DNA of 28,465 bases from Rhodobacter sp. (GTDB lineage Bacteria; Pseudomonadota; Alphaproteobacteria; Rhodobacterales; Rhodobacteraceae): NCBI GenBank assembly GCA_013824055.1, contig PNNE01000368.1:1-28465 (forward strand), given 5' to 3'. The position numbers and the translations under genes are program-made. Below the pieces are notes generated by a model. It was given only the letters and a program-made list of their open reading frames with translations. It was not told the DNA's origin and made no database searches. Position 1 is the stretch's first letter, and each line of letters starts with the position of its first letter. Below, one piece after another: positions 16,865 to 25,723 of this stretch.

Positions 16865-18500
16865 GCTGCGTCCTTCTTGCTGTGCCCGTGTTCGTATTCC
16901 GCCAGGAACCCCAGAACCTCGGCGCGGTAGTGCCAGTAGTCGGGGTGATCCAAGAGCGCCCGGCGGGTGCGGGGGCGCGGCAGCCTGACCTCGGTGATCC
17001 GGCCGATGGTCGCTTCGGGGCCGTTGGTCATCATCACCACCCGGTCGGCCAGCAGGATCGCCTCGTCCACGTCATGCGTGACGCAGATCGCGGTCACTGT
17101 GCGCGACCAGACCTCCATCAGCACTTCCTGCAATTCCCAGCGCGTCAGGCTGTCCAGCATCCCGAAGGGTTCATCCAGAAGCAGGAGCTTGGGCGACAGC
17201 GCAAAGGCCCGCGCGATGCCGACCCTTTGCTTCATGCCATTCGACAGCTCTGCCGCTGGCTTGTGCATGGCGTCGGCCAGCCCCACCCGTTCCAGGTAGT
17301 ATTCCACCACATCCTGCCGCTCTGCTTGGGTGGCCCTGGGGTAGACCCGGTCCACCCCGATCGCCACGTTCTCGCGCGCGGTCAGCCAGGGGAACAGCGA
17401 CGGCGACTGAAACACCACCGCCCGTTCAGGGTCGGCCCCCTCGACGTGCAGACCGTCCAGCTTGATCGCCCCCTTCGAGATCTCGTTCAGCCCCGCCGCC
17501 ATCGTCAGCACCGTGGACTTGCCACAGCCGGAGTGGCCGATCAGGCTGACAAACTCGCCCTTCTTCAGGGTCAGGTTGAAGTCCTTGACCACGGTCAGCG
17601 GGCCTTTCGGCGTGGCATAGACCTTGTGCAACTGGGAAAACTGCAGATAGCGGTCGTCGGTGAAGCCTTTCGCCGCCTGCGCATAGGCCCGCGGCAGGGC
17701 GTGGCGCGGCGTGACGGCGGGCAGCAGCCGAGCGCCCTCGACCTTGCCCTTGATGCCGACATCCATCAGATAGGCCGTCACATCCGCCCGCAGGGTCTTG
17801 AAGGCCGGATCGTCGTTCATCTCGCCCCGGTCGCGGGGCCGGGGCAGATCGACCTTGAACGCAGCACCCAAGGTGCCGTCGGGATTCAGGCACAGGATGC
17901 GGTCGGCCAGCACCAGCGCCTCGTCCACGTCATTCGTGACCAGAACCACGGTGCGCCTTTCGGCGGCCCAGATCGCCTCGATCTCGGTCGCCACATTGGC
18001 CCGCGTCAGCGCGTCCAGCGCCGAGAGCGGTTCATCCATCAAAAGGACATCCGGCTGCATCGCCAGCGCTCGCGCCACCGCCACCCGCTGGCGCATCCCG
18101 CCTGACAGCTCGGCCGGGCGACGGTCAGCGGCGTGGGACAGGCCCACCATCGCGACATATCTCGCCACGAGCGCGGCACGGTCGGCCTTTGCCCCTTCGA
18201 CACCGCGTCCACCGCCAGCCCGATATTCCCCGCGACCGTCAGCCAGGGCATCAGCGCATAGGACTGGAACACCAGCCCCCGCTCGGGCCCCGGCCCCGTG
18301 ACGGGCTGGCCCCGGAACAGGACCTCGCCCGCGTCGGGCAGCTCCAGCCCGGCCAGCAGGTTGATCAGCGTCGTCTTGCCGGTGCCGGAAAAGCCCAGCA
18401 CCGCCAGGAACTCGCCTTCCGCCACCGACAGGTCCAGCCGCTTCAGGATCGGTGTCTCGCCATAGCCCTTCGAGACGCCCTTCAGTTCAAGAATGCCCAT
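16861..18500 (-). CDS. Nitrate ABC transporter ATP-binding protein, two ATPase domains (frameshifted)
   Basis: Energises nitrate/nitrite uptake with NrtB. Two complete ABC ATPase domains are fused. Domain 1 has Walker A GFSGTGKTT (residues 36-44), signature LSGGMRQRVA and Walker B LLMDEPLSALD. Domain 2 has GHSGCGKST, LSNGMKQRVG and LLLDEPFGMLD. The corrected length is about 547 residues. This differs from cyanobacterial NrtC, whose second half is a solute-binding domain, so nrtCD is only a descriptive name. A single base is missing in the C-run at 18192-18195, between AVDAVSKG and KADRAALVARYVAMVG; both sides otherwise match the family. ATG at 18500 is 4 bases after the nrtB stop. Confidence 0.88.
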
Positions 18501-18504
18501 GACG

Positions 18505-19593
18505 TCACCGCTTTCCGCTGAAGGTAAAGGCCTGCTGCAGCGCGAACATCACCCGGTCCAGAAGGAAGCCGATGATCCCGATGGTCAGCACCGCCACCAT
18601 GATCCGTGCCAGGGACTGCTCCGACCCGTTCTGGAACTCGTCCCAGACGAACTTGCCCAGCCCCGGGTTCTGCGCCAGCATCTCTGCCGCGATCAGCACC
18701 ATCCAGCCCACGCCCAGCGACAGCCGCAGCCCGGTGAAGATCAGTGGCAGGGCCGAGGGCAGCACCAGCCTGGTGATCTTGGTCCAGGTCGACAGCTTCA
18801 GCACCCGGCCCACGTTCACCAGATCCTTGTCGATGCTGGCCACCCCCAGTGCGGTGTTGATCAGCGTCGGCCACAGCGAGCACAGCGTCACCGTCACCGC
18901 CGAGATGACAAAGCTTTTCGACATGCCGCCGTCGCCGACATAGACCGCCGAGACGACCATCGTGACGATGGGCAGCCAGGCCAGCGGCGAGACCGGCTTG
19001 AAGATCTGCACCAGCGGGTTGATCGCCGCATTCGCCGTCGCCGACATGCCCGAGACGATCCCCAAAGGCACCGCCACCAGCGTCGCCAGCAGAAAGCCGA
19101 AGAACACTGTCTGGATGGATGTGAATATCTGTTCGTAATAGGTCGGCTTGCCGGTGTAGGTCCGGTCTCTCACCTCATCCGGCTTGCCCTCGGCGATCAG
19201 GGCCGCGTTCTTCTCGGCCTGCGCGGCGTAGAAGGCGGCCGCCTTCTCGCGCTCGGCCATCGCATCGGCGTGCAGGACACCCGCCTGCGCCCAGACCTGC
19301 GCCGGGCCGGGGATCGCCCCCAGCGAGGTCTGCACCTTTGGCGCGGCCCAGGCCCAAAGCAGCAGGAAAGCCAGGATCGCCAGCAGCGGCACCAGCGCCA
19401 GCCGCCACAGGTCCTTCATCTGGCCCTTCGGGTTCTCGCCCGCCAGCATCCGCCACAGGGGCGTCAGCCAGGCCAGCCCAAGCACCTTGAACCAGGGATC
19501 GCAGCGCGAGATCAGCGTCGAAAGCCGGGCAAGCCGTTCCGCACGCAGCGGCGCGGGCTGTTCCGGCAGGGCGGCGGGGTCAAGCATGGTCAT
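18505..19593 (-). CDS. nrtB: Nitrate ABC transporter permease
   Basis: 362-residue inner-membrane permease of the NrtB/SsuC type. A long N-terminal cytoplasmic stretch and a hydrophobic anchor (LALVPLLAILAFLLLWAWAA) precede the core helices. The core carries VFFGFLLATLVAVPLGIVSG, SPLAWLPIVTMVVSAVYVG and the EAA-like ATPase-docking loop around LVLPSALPLIFTGLRLSLGV. It sits between the binding protein and the tandem ATPase of the nitrate importer. ATG at 19593 has an AAGGGGG sequence seven bases upstream; ATG at 19587 is an alternative. Confidence 0.9.
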   Translation of the reverse strand: MTMLDPAALPEQPAPLRAERLARLSTLISRCDPWFKVLGLAWLTPLWRMLAGENPKGQMKDLWRLALVPLLAILAFLLLWAWAAPKVQTSLGAIPGPAQVWAQAGVLHADAMAEREKAAAFYAAQAEKNAALIAEGKPDEVRDRTYTGKPTYYEQIFTSIQTVFFGFLLATLVAVPLGIVSGMSATANAAINPLVQIFKPVSPLAWLPIVTMVVSAVYVGDGGMSKSFVISAVTVTLCSLWPTLINTALGVASIDKDLVNVGRVLKLSTWTKITRLVLPSALPLIFTGLRLSLGVGWMVLIAAEMLAQNPGLGKFVWDEFQNGSEQSLARIMVAVLTIGIIGFLLDRVMFALQQAFTFSGKR

Positions 19594-19606
19594 CGGTGCG
19601 CCCCCT

Positions 19607-20962
19607 TCAGTTGGTCACTTCGCCGCCGACGACCGTCTGGTCGCCCTTCAGACCGATAGCCAGGCTGTCGATATAGGCGTTCGGGGCCTTGCCGTCGTAG
19701 GTGACGCCGTCGATGAACTCCGAGGTCGGTTCGCGGTAGCCGTCTGCGTCGAAATCGAACATGTCCGCCGTCGCATGGCCCTCGGCGATCAGCGCCTCGG
19801 CGGCCAGCCGGTAGATGGCGGGCTTGTAGACCGACTTCGCCGTCTCGTCATACCAGGCGTCGGACTGCGGCTCGGCAATCTGGCCCCAGCGGCGCATCTG
19901 GGTCAGGGTCCAGACCGCGTCCGAGTAATAGGGGAAGGTCGCGTTGTAGCGGAAGAAGACGTTGAAATCCGGCGCCGGGCGCGTGTCGCCGGGTTCGAAC
20001 TCGAAGGTTCCGGTCATCGAGTTGGCGATCACCGCCGCATCGGCGCCGACATATTCCGACCGCGCCAGGATCTCGACCGCTTCGGCGCGGTTGGCGTTGT
20101 CGCCCTCGTCCAGCCAGATCGCCGCGCGGATCAGGGCCTTGGTCAGGGCCAGCGTCGTCTGCGGGTTCTGGTCCACAAACTCGGCTGTCAGACCGAACAC
20201 CTTCTCGGGGTTGTTCTTCCAGATGTCGGCGTCGGTGATCACCGGCACGCCGATGCCCTTCGCCACCGCCGCCTGGTTCCAGGGCTCGCCCACCGCGTAG
20301 CCCAGGATCGTCCCGGCCTCCAGCGTCGCGGGCATCTGCGGCGGCGGGGTCACGCTGATCAGCACGTCGCCGCCGATCTGACCCGAGACGTCGTCCAGCG
20401 AGTAAAGCCCGGGGTTGATCCCGCCTGCCGCCAGCCAGTAGCGCAGCTCGTAGTTGTGGGTCGACATCGGGAAGACCATGCCCAGATTGAACGGCGTCCC
20501 TGCGTCGGCATAGGCCTCGATCACCGGCTTCAAGGCCTCGGCGCTGATCGGATGCACCGGCTTGCCGTCCGCCATCGGGACGTTGGGTTTCATCGCCTCC
20601 CACACCGCGTTCGACACGGTGATCGCATTGCCGTTCAGGTCCATCGAGAACGGCGTCACCAGCGCCGCCTTGGTCCCGTAACCGATGCTTGCCGCAATCG
20701 GCTGCCCCGCCAGCATGTGCGCCCCGTCCAGTTCCCCCGAGACGACGCCGTCCAGCAGGACCTTCCAGTTCGACTGCGCCACCAGCGTCACCGACAGGCC
20801 CTCGTCCTCGAAGAACCCCTTCTCCTTGGCGATCGCCAGCGGGGCCATGTCGGTCAGCTTGATGAAGCCCAGGGTCAGTTCGTCCTTTTCGATGCCGGGG
20901 GTTTCGGAATGGGCGGGCAGGCAGAGGGCGGTCGTCAGCAAAAGCGCGGAAAGACGTGTCAT
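19607..20962 (-). CDS. nrtA: Nitrate/nitrite-binding periplasmic protein
   Basis: 451-residue NrtA/CmpA-family binding protein. A Sec-type signal (MTRLSALLLTTALCLPAHS) probably ends near residue 19. Family segments include LTLGFIKLTDMAPLAIAKEK, VVSGELDGAHMLAGQPIA, FPMSTHNYELRYWLAAGGI and ILGYAVGEPWN. It lacks a clear lipobox, so it is probably soluble in the periplasm. ATG at 20962 has GAGGAA eight bases upstream. It is the first gene of the nitrate structural operon, after a roughly 250-base untranslated leader that follows nasS. Confidence 0.92.
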   Translation of the reverse strand: MTRLSALLLTTALCLPAHSETPGIEKDELTLGFIKLTDMAPLAIAKEKGFFEDEGLSVTLVAQSNWKVLLDGVVSGELDGAHMLAGQPIAASIGYGTKAALVTPFSMDLNGNAITVSNAVWEAMKPNVPMADGKPVHPISAEALKPVIEAYADAGTPFNLGMVFPMSTHNYELRYWLAAGGINPGLYSLDDVSGQIGGDVLISVTPPPQMPATLEAGTILGYAVGEPWNQAAVAKGIGVPVITDADIWKNNPEKVFGLTAEFVDQNPQTTLALTKALIRAAIWLDEGDNANRAEAVEILARSEYVGADAAVIANSMTGTFEFEPGDTRPAPDFNVFFRYNATFPYYSDAVWTLTQMRRWGQIAEPQSDAWYDETAKSVYKPAIYRLAAEALIAEGHATADMFDFDADGYREPTSEFIDGVTYDGKAPNAYIDSLAIGLKGDQTVVGGEVTN

Positions 20963-21215
20963 GGCTTGGTTCCTCGTGGCCCGTGACGGGGCGTTGAAAT
21001 GGAAAAAGCCGCCAGACCCTTCGTCATGAAGACGATGGACCCAAGCGGCATTGCTCGGCTTTCCCGATGTCAGGGATGGCGCGGTTGAGACGTCATTGCC
21101 TCGGCGCTTGGATCAACGATGCCATGCTGCGACGCGGCGTCAACGGGCAAGAGCGGTCTGAGGCCACCAGCGCCACCGAATTTCCCGGTGCCGCAGCGCA
21201 GCGCCCAAGAATTGA
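20963..21215 (-). promoter_or_regulatory. nrtA leader region, candidate NasT-controlled antitermination leader
   Basis: A 253-base gap between nasS and nrtA, large compared with the 0-15 base junctions elsewhere in the cluster. NasT-type ANTAR proteins bind RNA hairpins in such leaders and prevent termination when nitrate is present. A terminator-like structure lies near its end. I could not identify the expected pair of hairpins with A-N-N-G-N-N hexaloops by eye, so the assignment rests on position and on the nasST genes. Confidence 0.5.
21003..21049 (-). terminator. Terminator-like hairpin in the nrtA leader
   Basis: Read on the minus strand, GCCGC (21049-21045) can pair with GCGGC (21012-21008), which runs directly into TTTTT (21007-21003). 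An inner perfect stem TCGTC/GACGA closes a five-base loop. It lies about 40 bases before the nrtA start, where an attenuator controlled by NasT would be expected. Confidence 0.5.
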
Positions 21216-22376
21216 TCATCCGGCCAGGCCAGGGTCGAAGACTTGGGCATCATAGAACCGGTCCGGCGGCAGAATCAGCCTCCCGCGCGAGGAGGCAACC
21301 GGCGTCGGCTCTGCCAGTGAGCCCTCGACCTTGGCGCTTGCGGCCGGAAGATCGGCCCCCGCCGGGCCAAGGTGCAGCCGGTAGATGTCGCTGCGAAAGA
21401 CCTGTGCGGCGACAGTCTGCGCCTGCATCGCGTCCAGCCCGTGCCGCCGCGCCAGCCGCGCGCCGATCCAGGCCGCCTGACTGCGCCAGGGAAAGCCCGC
21501 GGCACCGCCATCGAAGCGCAGGAACCCCGGCACGACACGCTCGGCCCCGTCAGCGGCGATCACCAGACGCCCGGTCAGGCTGCGTTCGACCACTTCGGCC
21601 GACACGCCCAGCCGTGCCGCCAGGACTTCGCCCGCGACCGTCAGGTTCGCCCCCTGCCCCAGCCAGCGCCCGGCCCGCCACAGCGCCCGGATCAGCCGCC
21701 CGGCAAGCTCGGGGTCTTGCTCGGCCCAGCCTGCCCGCGCCGCCAGCACCTTTTCCGGCGCCGCGGCCCAGATCGCGCTGGTCGGCAGCAGCAGGACCCC
21801 TGCCCCGCGTTCCACCGCGACCGAGCCTCGCGGCTCGCCCACGCAGAAGGCGTCGACCTCCCCGGCCGCCAGCGCATCCGGCATCAGCGGCGGTGGTACG
21901 GTCACGATTTCCAGGCTTTCGGGCAAGGTCTGCCCAAGCCCCTCCAGCCAGTAGCGCACCAGTTCGTTGTGCATCGAGAAGGCGAAAGGCACCCCGATCC
22001 GCAGCCGCTGCCCCGCTGCCGCCAGCAGCGCCAACCCCGCGTCGCGCGCATCCGAAAGCGCGAAATCATGGTCCCGCATCCTGGCGGCCAGGGCAGTCGA
22101 GACACCAATCGCATTGCCGTTCAGGTTCAGGACCGACAGCACCTCGAACCGCGCCGGACTGCCCAGGCCCAAGGCAAGCGCCACCGGCACCGGCGCCAGC
22201 ATCTGCGCCGCCGTGACCTCGCCGATCGACAGAAGGTCCCTTGACGCAGACCAGCTTGGCGCGGCCACCAGGTCCAGCGCCAGCCCCTCTTCTTCGGCAA
22301 AGCCCATCGCCTCGGCCACGATCAGCGGGGCCGCGTCGACCAGCGGCAGGAAGCCCAGACGCAGCGTCACGGTCAT
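21216..22376 (-). CDS. nasS: Nitrate-sensing regulator NasS
   Basis: 386-residue protein of the NrtA/CmpA binding-protein family with no signal peptide, so it should act in the cytoplasm. It shares with NrtA the segments LRLGFLPLVDAAPLIVAEAM, VLNLNGNAIGVS, PFAFSMHNELVRYWLEGLG and PPPLMPDALAAGEVDAFCVG. In characterised systems NasS binds NasT and releases it on nitrate binding, freeing NasT for antitermination. Its ATG at 22376 overlaps the nasT stop (ATGA), as expected for a pair that must be made in balance. The alternative of a transporter component is unlikely because there is no export signal. Confidence 0.9.
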   Translation of the reverse strand: MTVTLRLGFLPLVDAAPLIVAEAMGFAEEEGLALDLVAAPSWSASRDLLSIGEVTAAQMLAPVPVALALGLGSPARFEVLSVLNLNGNAIGVSTALAARMRDHDFALSDARDAGLALLAAAGQRLRIGVPFAFSMHNELVRYWLEGLGQTLPESLEIVTVPPPLMPDALAAGEVDAFCVGEPRGSVAVERGAGVLLLPTSAIWAAAPEKVLAARAGWAEQDPELAGRLIRALWRAGRWLGQGANLTVAGEVLAARLGVSAEVVERSLTGRLVIAADGAERVVPGFLRFDGGAAGFPWRSQAAWIGARLARRHGLDAMQAQTVAAQVFRSDIYRLHLGPAGADLPAASAKVEGSLAEPTPVASSRGRLILPPDRFYDAQVFDPGLAG

Positions 22377-22957
22377 TTCAACAGCTCCGCCGCCGTCACC
22401 AGCGCCTGGGCCACTTCGGCCAGTTTCCTGCCCTGGTCCATCGCCGCCTTGCGCATCAGGGCATAGGCCTCGTCCTCGCCGATTCCCTTGGCCCGCATCA
22501 CGATGCCCTTGGCCCGGTCGATCACCTTGCGCTCTTCCAGCGCGCGGCGGGTTTCGGCCAGTTCCACCCGCATCTTCTGCATCAGATGAAATCGCGCGAT
22601 GGCCGCGTCCAGGACCGGCTTGATCCGGTTGGCCGACAGCCCGGCCACGACATAGGCCGAGACGCCCGCCTCGATCGCGGCCTGAGTCAGCGCCCCGTCG
22701 CTTTCATCGACGAACATCGCCACCGGCCGCTGCAAGGGCGCGCTTGCAAGCGTCAGCTCCTCGATCGCATCGCGTGAGGGGTTGCCAGCGTCGATCAGGA
22801 CCAGGTCGGGATTGCGCTCGGAAATCCGGCGCGCAAGGCCAAGCTCGTCGGCAATGACCAGAACGTCATGGTCGCCGGCCTCGCGCAGGCCGTCAACGAT
22901 CATGACGGCCCGGTCACGGTCCTTTTCAACGACGATGATGGACAGTCGCCGGGTCAT
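22373..22957 (-). CDS. nasT: ANTAR-domain antiterminator NasT
   Basis: 194-residue response-regulator-like protein. The N-terminal receiver-like domain (RRLSIIVVEKDRDRA, then DLVLIDAGNPSRDAIEEL) has an atypical acidic pocket, Glu-Lys-Asp instead of two adjacent acids. The C-terminal ANTAR RNA-binding domain is clear (EERKVIDRAKGIVMRAKGIG, then DEAYALMRKAAMDQGRKLAE). NasT binds leader RNA of nitrate genes and prevents early termination; NasS holds it inactive without nitrate. ATG at 22957 (MTRRLSIIVVEKD) is chosen because the 24 upstream in-frame codons do not resemble the family. Confidence 0.92.
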   Translation of the reverse strand: MTRRLSIIVVEKDRDRAVMIVDGLREAGDHDVLVIADELGLARRISERNPDLVLIDAGNPSRDAIEELTLASAPLQRPVAMFVDESDGALTQAAIEAGVSAYVVAGLSANRIKPVLDAAIARFHLMQKMRVELAETRRALEERKVIDRAKGIVMRAKGIGEDEAYALMRKAAMDQGRKLAEVAQALVTAAELLK

Positions 22958-23265
22958 TGGCGTCCAAGACCATCTGCGTCCTGGCGAAGCAACGGCCGGG
23001 CTGAAGATTGCCCGCCCATCAGCCCGCATCTGCGCGTTGCTTCAGCAGTCCTGCAAGGCCTGCTCAATTCCTGTTCGAAACCGCAAGCCCGTCGGCTGTC
23101 TGGGGCGATGCTGTCTGGGGCGAGGTGCAGCGCGCTGGACACGGGCTGCGGACCCCACTGTTGCATCCCTGCCCCATTCCCAGCCAACCCCGCGGAAAAA
23201 GTGTCGCCATCCACCTTAGCTTCGGCCTATAGTTTGCGGGAATTCCGACGGAAACTGGCCTCCCC
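22958..23265. other. Divergent intergenic region (nasT / DUF484 gene)
   Basis: About 308 bases between divergent genes, expected to hold both promoters. I see no convincing small gene in it. The only conspicuous structure is a near-tandem 14-base repeat at 23095-23123, listed separately. CCTATAGT near 23226 could be a -10 element for the DUF484 gene, but no matching -35 is clear. Confidence 0.4.
23095..23123. repeat. Direct repeat, 14 bp twice with 15-bp period
   Basis: GCTGTCTGGGGCGA occurs at 23095-23108 and again, identically, at 23110-23123 with one base between. The pair lies in the divergent promoter region of nasT and the DUF484 gene. The period is one and a half helical turns, so the copies face opposite sides of the helix. 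It may be a duplication or a regulator site. Confidence 0.6.
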
Positions 23266-23964
23266 ATGATCGAACCCGACCTGCGCGACCGGATCCTTGC
23301 CGAGCCTGAGCGGCTCCTCGAAGACCGCGACGTGATGAACGCCCTCGTCTCGGCCAAAGACCGCGAACTTGGCGCCAACGTTGTCGACCTTCGCGGCATC
23401 GCCATGCAGCGGCTGGAAAGCCGTCTGGACCGGCTGGAGGACACCCATCGGTCCGTCATCGCCGCGGCTTACGAGAACCTGGCCGGCACCAACCAGGTCC
23501 ACCGGGCAGTGCTGGCACTGCTGGAGCCAACGAATTTCGAAAGCTTCATCAATGCCTTGACAGGAGAGGTCGCCCAGACCCTTCGCGTCGACACGGTCCG
23601 CCTCGTGCTTGAAACGCTGCAAGACGACCCCGACGCCGACCCCACCCTCCGCCGTCTGGGCGAGGTCTTGCAGGTCGCGCCCGCAGGCTTCGTTGGCCAC
23701 TACCTGACCAACGGTCGCAACGGCCCCGGGCGGCAGATCGTGCTGCGTTCGGTGACCGCGCTGGCCGTCACCCTTTACGGCGACCGGGTCGGGGACATCC
23801 AGTCCGAAGCCCTGATGAAACTCGACCTCGGCCCGAACCGCCTGCCGGGGATGCTGGTCTTCGCCTCTGAAGACCCGACCCAGTTCAAATCGACGCATGG
23901 CACTGATCTGCTTGTCTTCTTCGCAAGCGTCTTCGAACGCTCGATGCGCCGGTGGCTGGGCTGA
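23266..23964 (+). CDS. DUF484 family protein
   Basis: 232-residue protein of the DUF484 family, which has a GAF-like fold and no established biochemical role. It begins with an acidic helical segment (LRDRILAEPERLLEDRDVMN) and a coiled-coil-like stretch (RGIAMQRLESRLDRLEDTHR). The GAF-like part ends with GMLVFASEDPTQFKSTHGTD and FFASVFERSMRRWL. DUF484 genes are commonly found directly upstream of xerC in proteobacteria, and here the stop overlaps the xerC start by 13 bases. It may support chromosome dimer resolution, but that is only inferred from position. Confidence 0.87.
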   Translation: MIEPDLRDRILAEPERLLEDRDVMNALVSAKDRELGANVVDLRGIAMQRLESRLDRLEDTHRSVIAAAYENLAGTNQVHRAVLALLEPTNFESFINALTGEVAQTLRVDTVRLVLETLQDDPDADPTLRRLGEVLQVAPAGFVGHYLTNGRNGPGRQIVLRSVTALAVTLYGDRVGDIQSEALMKLDLGPNRLPGMLVFASEDPTQFKSTHGTDLLVFFASVFERSMRRWLG

Positions 23965-24887
23965 GCGACCCCTTCCTGGCCCCCGCGCTGGGGGATGCCG
24001 TGGCGCAGTGGCTCTCGCACCTGCAGGCGCTGGAGGGTGCCGCGGTCAACACGATCGAGGCCTACCGCCGCGACGTGACCCGCTACCTCAGGTTCCGGTC
24101 TGCCCATGACGGCGGGGCCGAGGGGATTGCCGCCGTCGCCCGCACGACCCAGTCCGACCTGCGCGCCTGGATGGCCGAAGAACGGTCGCGCGGTCTGTCT
24201 GCAAGGTCCCTCGCCCGGTCGCTTTCGGCCGTCAAGGGCTTCACCGCCTGGGCCGCCGACCGCAGCGGCACCGACGCGACCACCGTCCTGTCCGCCCGGG
24301 GCCCCAAGTTCCGCCGCAAGCTGCCCCGCCCCCTGTCCGAAGACGGCGCCGCCGCGATGCTGACCGAGATCGGGTCGGACGCCCGCGAAGACTGGATCGC
24401 CGCCCGCGACACCGCCATCGCCACGCTCCTCTACGGCCTCGGCCTCCGCATCTCCGAGGCGCTGTCCCTGACCGGCGCCGACCATCCGCTGCCGCCGACG
24501 CTGCGGATCACCGGCAAAGGCGGCAGGACCCGCCCCGTCCCCGTGATCCCCGTGGCAGCCCAGGCCGTTGCGGACTATGTCCGGCAGTGCCCTTACGACC
24601 TGGCTCCGAAGGACGCCCTCTTTCGCGGTGCGCGCGGCGGCCCGGTCAACCCGCGCCTGATCCAGGCCGCGATGGAGCGTGCCCGCCTCCGCCTCGGCCT
24701 GCCGGCCACCGCGACGCCCCATGCCCTGCGCCACAGCTTTGCCACGCATCTTCTGTCCGCCGGCGGAGACCTGCGCGCAATCCAGGAGCTTCTGGGCCAT
24801 GCCTCGCTTTCCACGACACAGGCCTATACCGCGGTTGATGCCGCCCGGCTGATGGAAGTCTACGAAAAAGCCCACCCGCGCGCCTGA
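23952..24887 (+). CDS. xerC: Tyrosine recombinase XerC
   Basis: 311-residue site-specific recombinase that with XerD resolves chromosome dimers at dif. The N-terminal SAM-like core-binding domain (residues 10-115; AVNTIEAYRRDVTRYLRF) precedes the catalytic domain. All catalytic residues are visible: Arg166 (LGLRISEAL), Lys189 (ITGKGGRTR), His257 and Arg260 (HALRHSFATHLL), His283 (LLGHASLSTTQ) and Tyr292 (AYTAVD). It starts with GTG at 23952 inside the end of the DUF484 gene. Length and context (DUF484-xerC) point to the housekeeping enzyme rather than a phage or integron integrase. Confidence 0.92.
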   Translation: MAGLSDPFLAPALGDAVAQWLSHLQALEGAAVNTIEAYRRDVTRYLRFRSAHDGGAEGIAAVARTTQSDLRAWMAEERSRGLSARSLARSLSAVKGFTAWAADRSGTDATTVLSARGPKFRRKLPRPLSEDGAAAMLTEIGSDAREDWIAARDTAIATLLYGLGLRISEALSLTGADHPLPPTLRITGKGGRTRPVPVIPVAAQAVADYVRQCPYDLAPKDALFRGARGGPVNPRLIQAAMERARLRLGLPATATPHALRHSFATHLLSAGGDLRAIQELLGHASLSTTQAYTAVDAARLMEVYEKAHPRA

Positions 24888-24938
24888 TTGCGGCACCTCC
24901 CGGTTGCACCGCGCGCCGTAATCCGCCATCAAGTCCCC

Positions 24939-25643
24939 ATGAGCCCGCGTCTGAAAGCCCTCTCCGTTCACCTGCTCACCGCTTCTGGCGCAGTGCTGGC
25001 GATGTTTGCCATGCTTGCCGCCGTGAAGGGCGAGTGGAGCCTGATGTTCCTCTGGCTGGTCGTGGCGCTGATCGTCGACGGGATCGACGGCCCCCTGGCC
25101 CGCAAGTACGAGGTCCACAAGAACTGGCCGACCTATGACGGCGTGCTGATGGACCTGATCGTCGACTACCTGACCTACGTCTTCATCCCGGCCTTTGCGC
25201 TGTTCCAGTCCGGCCTGCTGCCCGGCTGGACCGGGTGGCTGGCGATCATCGTCATCTGCTTCGGCTCGGTGGTCTATTTCGCCGACACCCGGATGAAGAC
25301 CAAGGACAAGAGCTTTGCCGGATTTCCGGCCTGCTGGAACATGGTCGTCCTGGTCCTGTTCGCCACCAGGCCGGGCGAGGCGATCATCCTGCTGGTGGTG
25401 ATCCTGCTGACCGTGACGATGTTCACCAACCTCAAGTTCATCCACCCGGTGCGCACCAACCGCTGGCACGAGGTCTCGCTTGCCATGACCATTGCCTGGA
25501 TCGTGCTGGCCGGCTGGGCCGCCTGGTGGGATTTCCAGGAGGGGCCGGTGGCGAAGTGGCTGCTGGTGCTGACCTCGCTGTACCTCGTCCTGGCGGGAAT
25601 CGCCCAGCAGATCATCCCCGAAGGCATCCGCCGGGTGCGCTGA
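24939..25643 (+). CDS. pcs: Phosphatidylcholine synthase
   Basis: 234-residue inner-membrane CDP-alcohol phosphatidyltransferase that condenses choline with CDP-diacylglycerol to give phosphatidylcholine and CMP. The Pcs-type signature is present: D47-G-I-D50-G-P-L-A-R55, then 12 residues, then G68-x3-D72-x3-D76. The 12-residue gap is the feature that separates Pcs from other CDP-alcohol transferases, which have eight. About eight hydrophobic segments follow. ATG at 24939 (MSPRLKALSVHLLTASG) is preferred over an upstream ATG at 24888 that would overlap the end of xerC. The gene supports an alphaproteobacterial host able to use external choline. Confidence 0.9.
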   Translation: MSPRLKALSVHLLTASGAVLAMFAMLAAVKGEWSLMFLWLVVALIVDGIDGPLARKYEVHKNWPTYDGVLMDLIVDYLTYVFIPAFALFQSGLLPGWTGWLAIIVICFGSVVYFADTRMKTKDKSFAGFPACWNMVVLVLFATRPGEAIILLVVILLTVTMFTNLKFIHPVRTNRWHEVSLAMTIAWIVLAGWAAWWDFQEGPVAKWLLVLTSLYLVLAGIAQQIIPEGIRRVR

Positions 25644-25723
25644 CCGCTTCCGCGGCCAAGACTGCCGCACTGCCACGCCTGCGCGCCGCGAGGAGAAGCC
25701 GAAGGCGCACGACGAGCCGCCGG

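Noticed and set aside
14996..16930. Long plus-strand open frame (644 codons) opposite nirB
   Set aside because: Low-complexity His/Arg/Gln-rich translation with no domain; nirB on the other strand is complete.
23952..24887. Tyrosine recombinase as a sign of an integrated element
   Set aside because: Motifs, length and the DUF484 neighbour fit housekeeping XerC; no attachment repeats, tRNA gene or phage genes are nearby.
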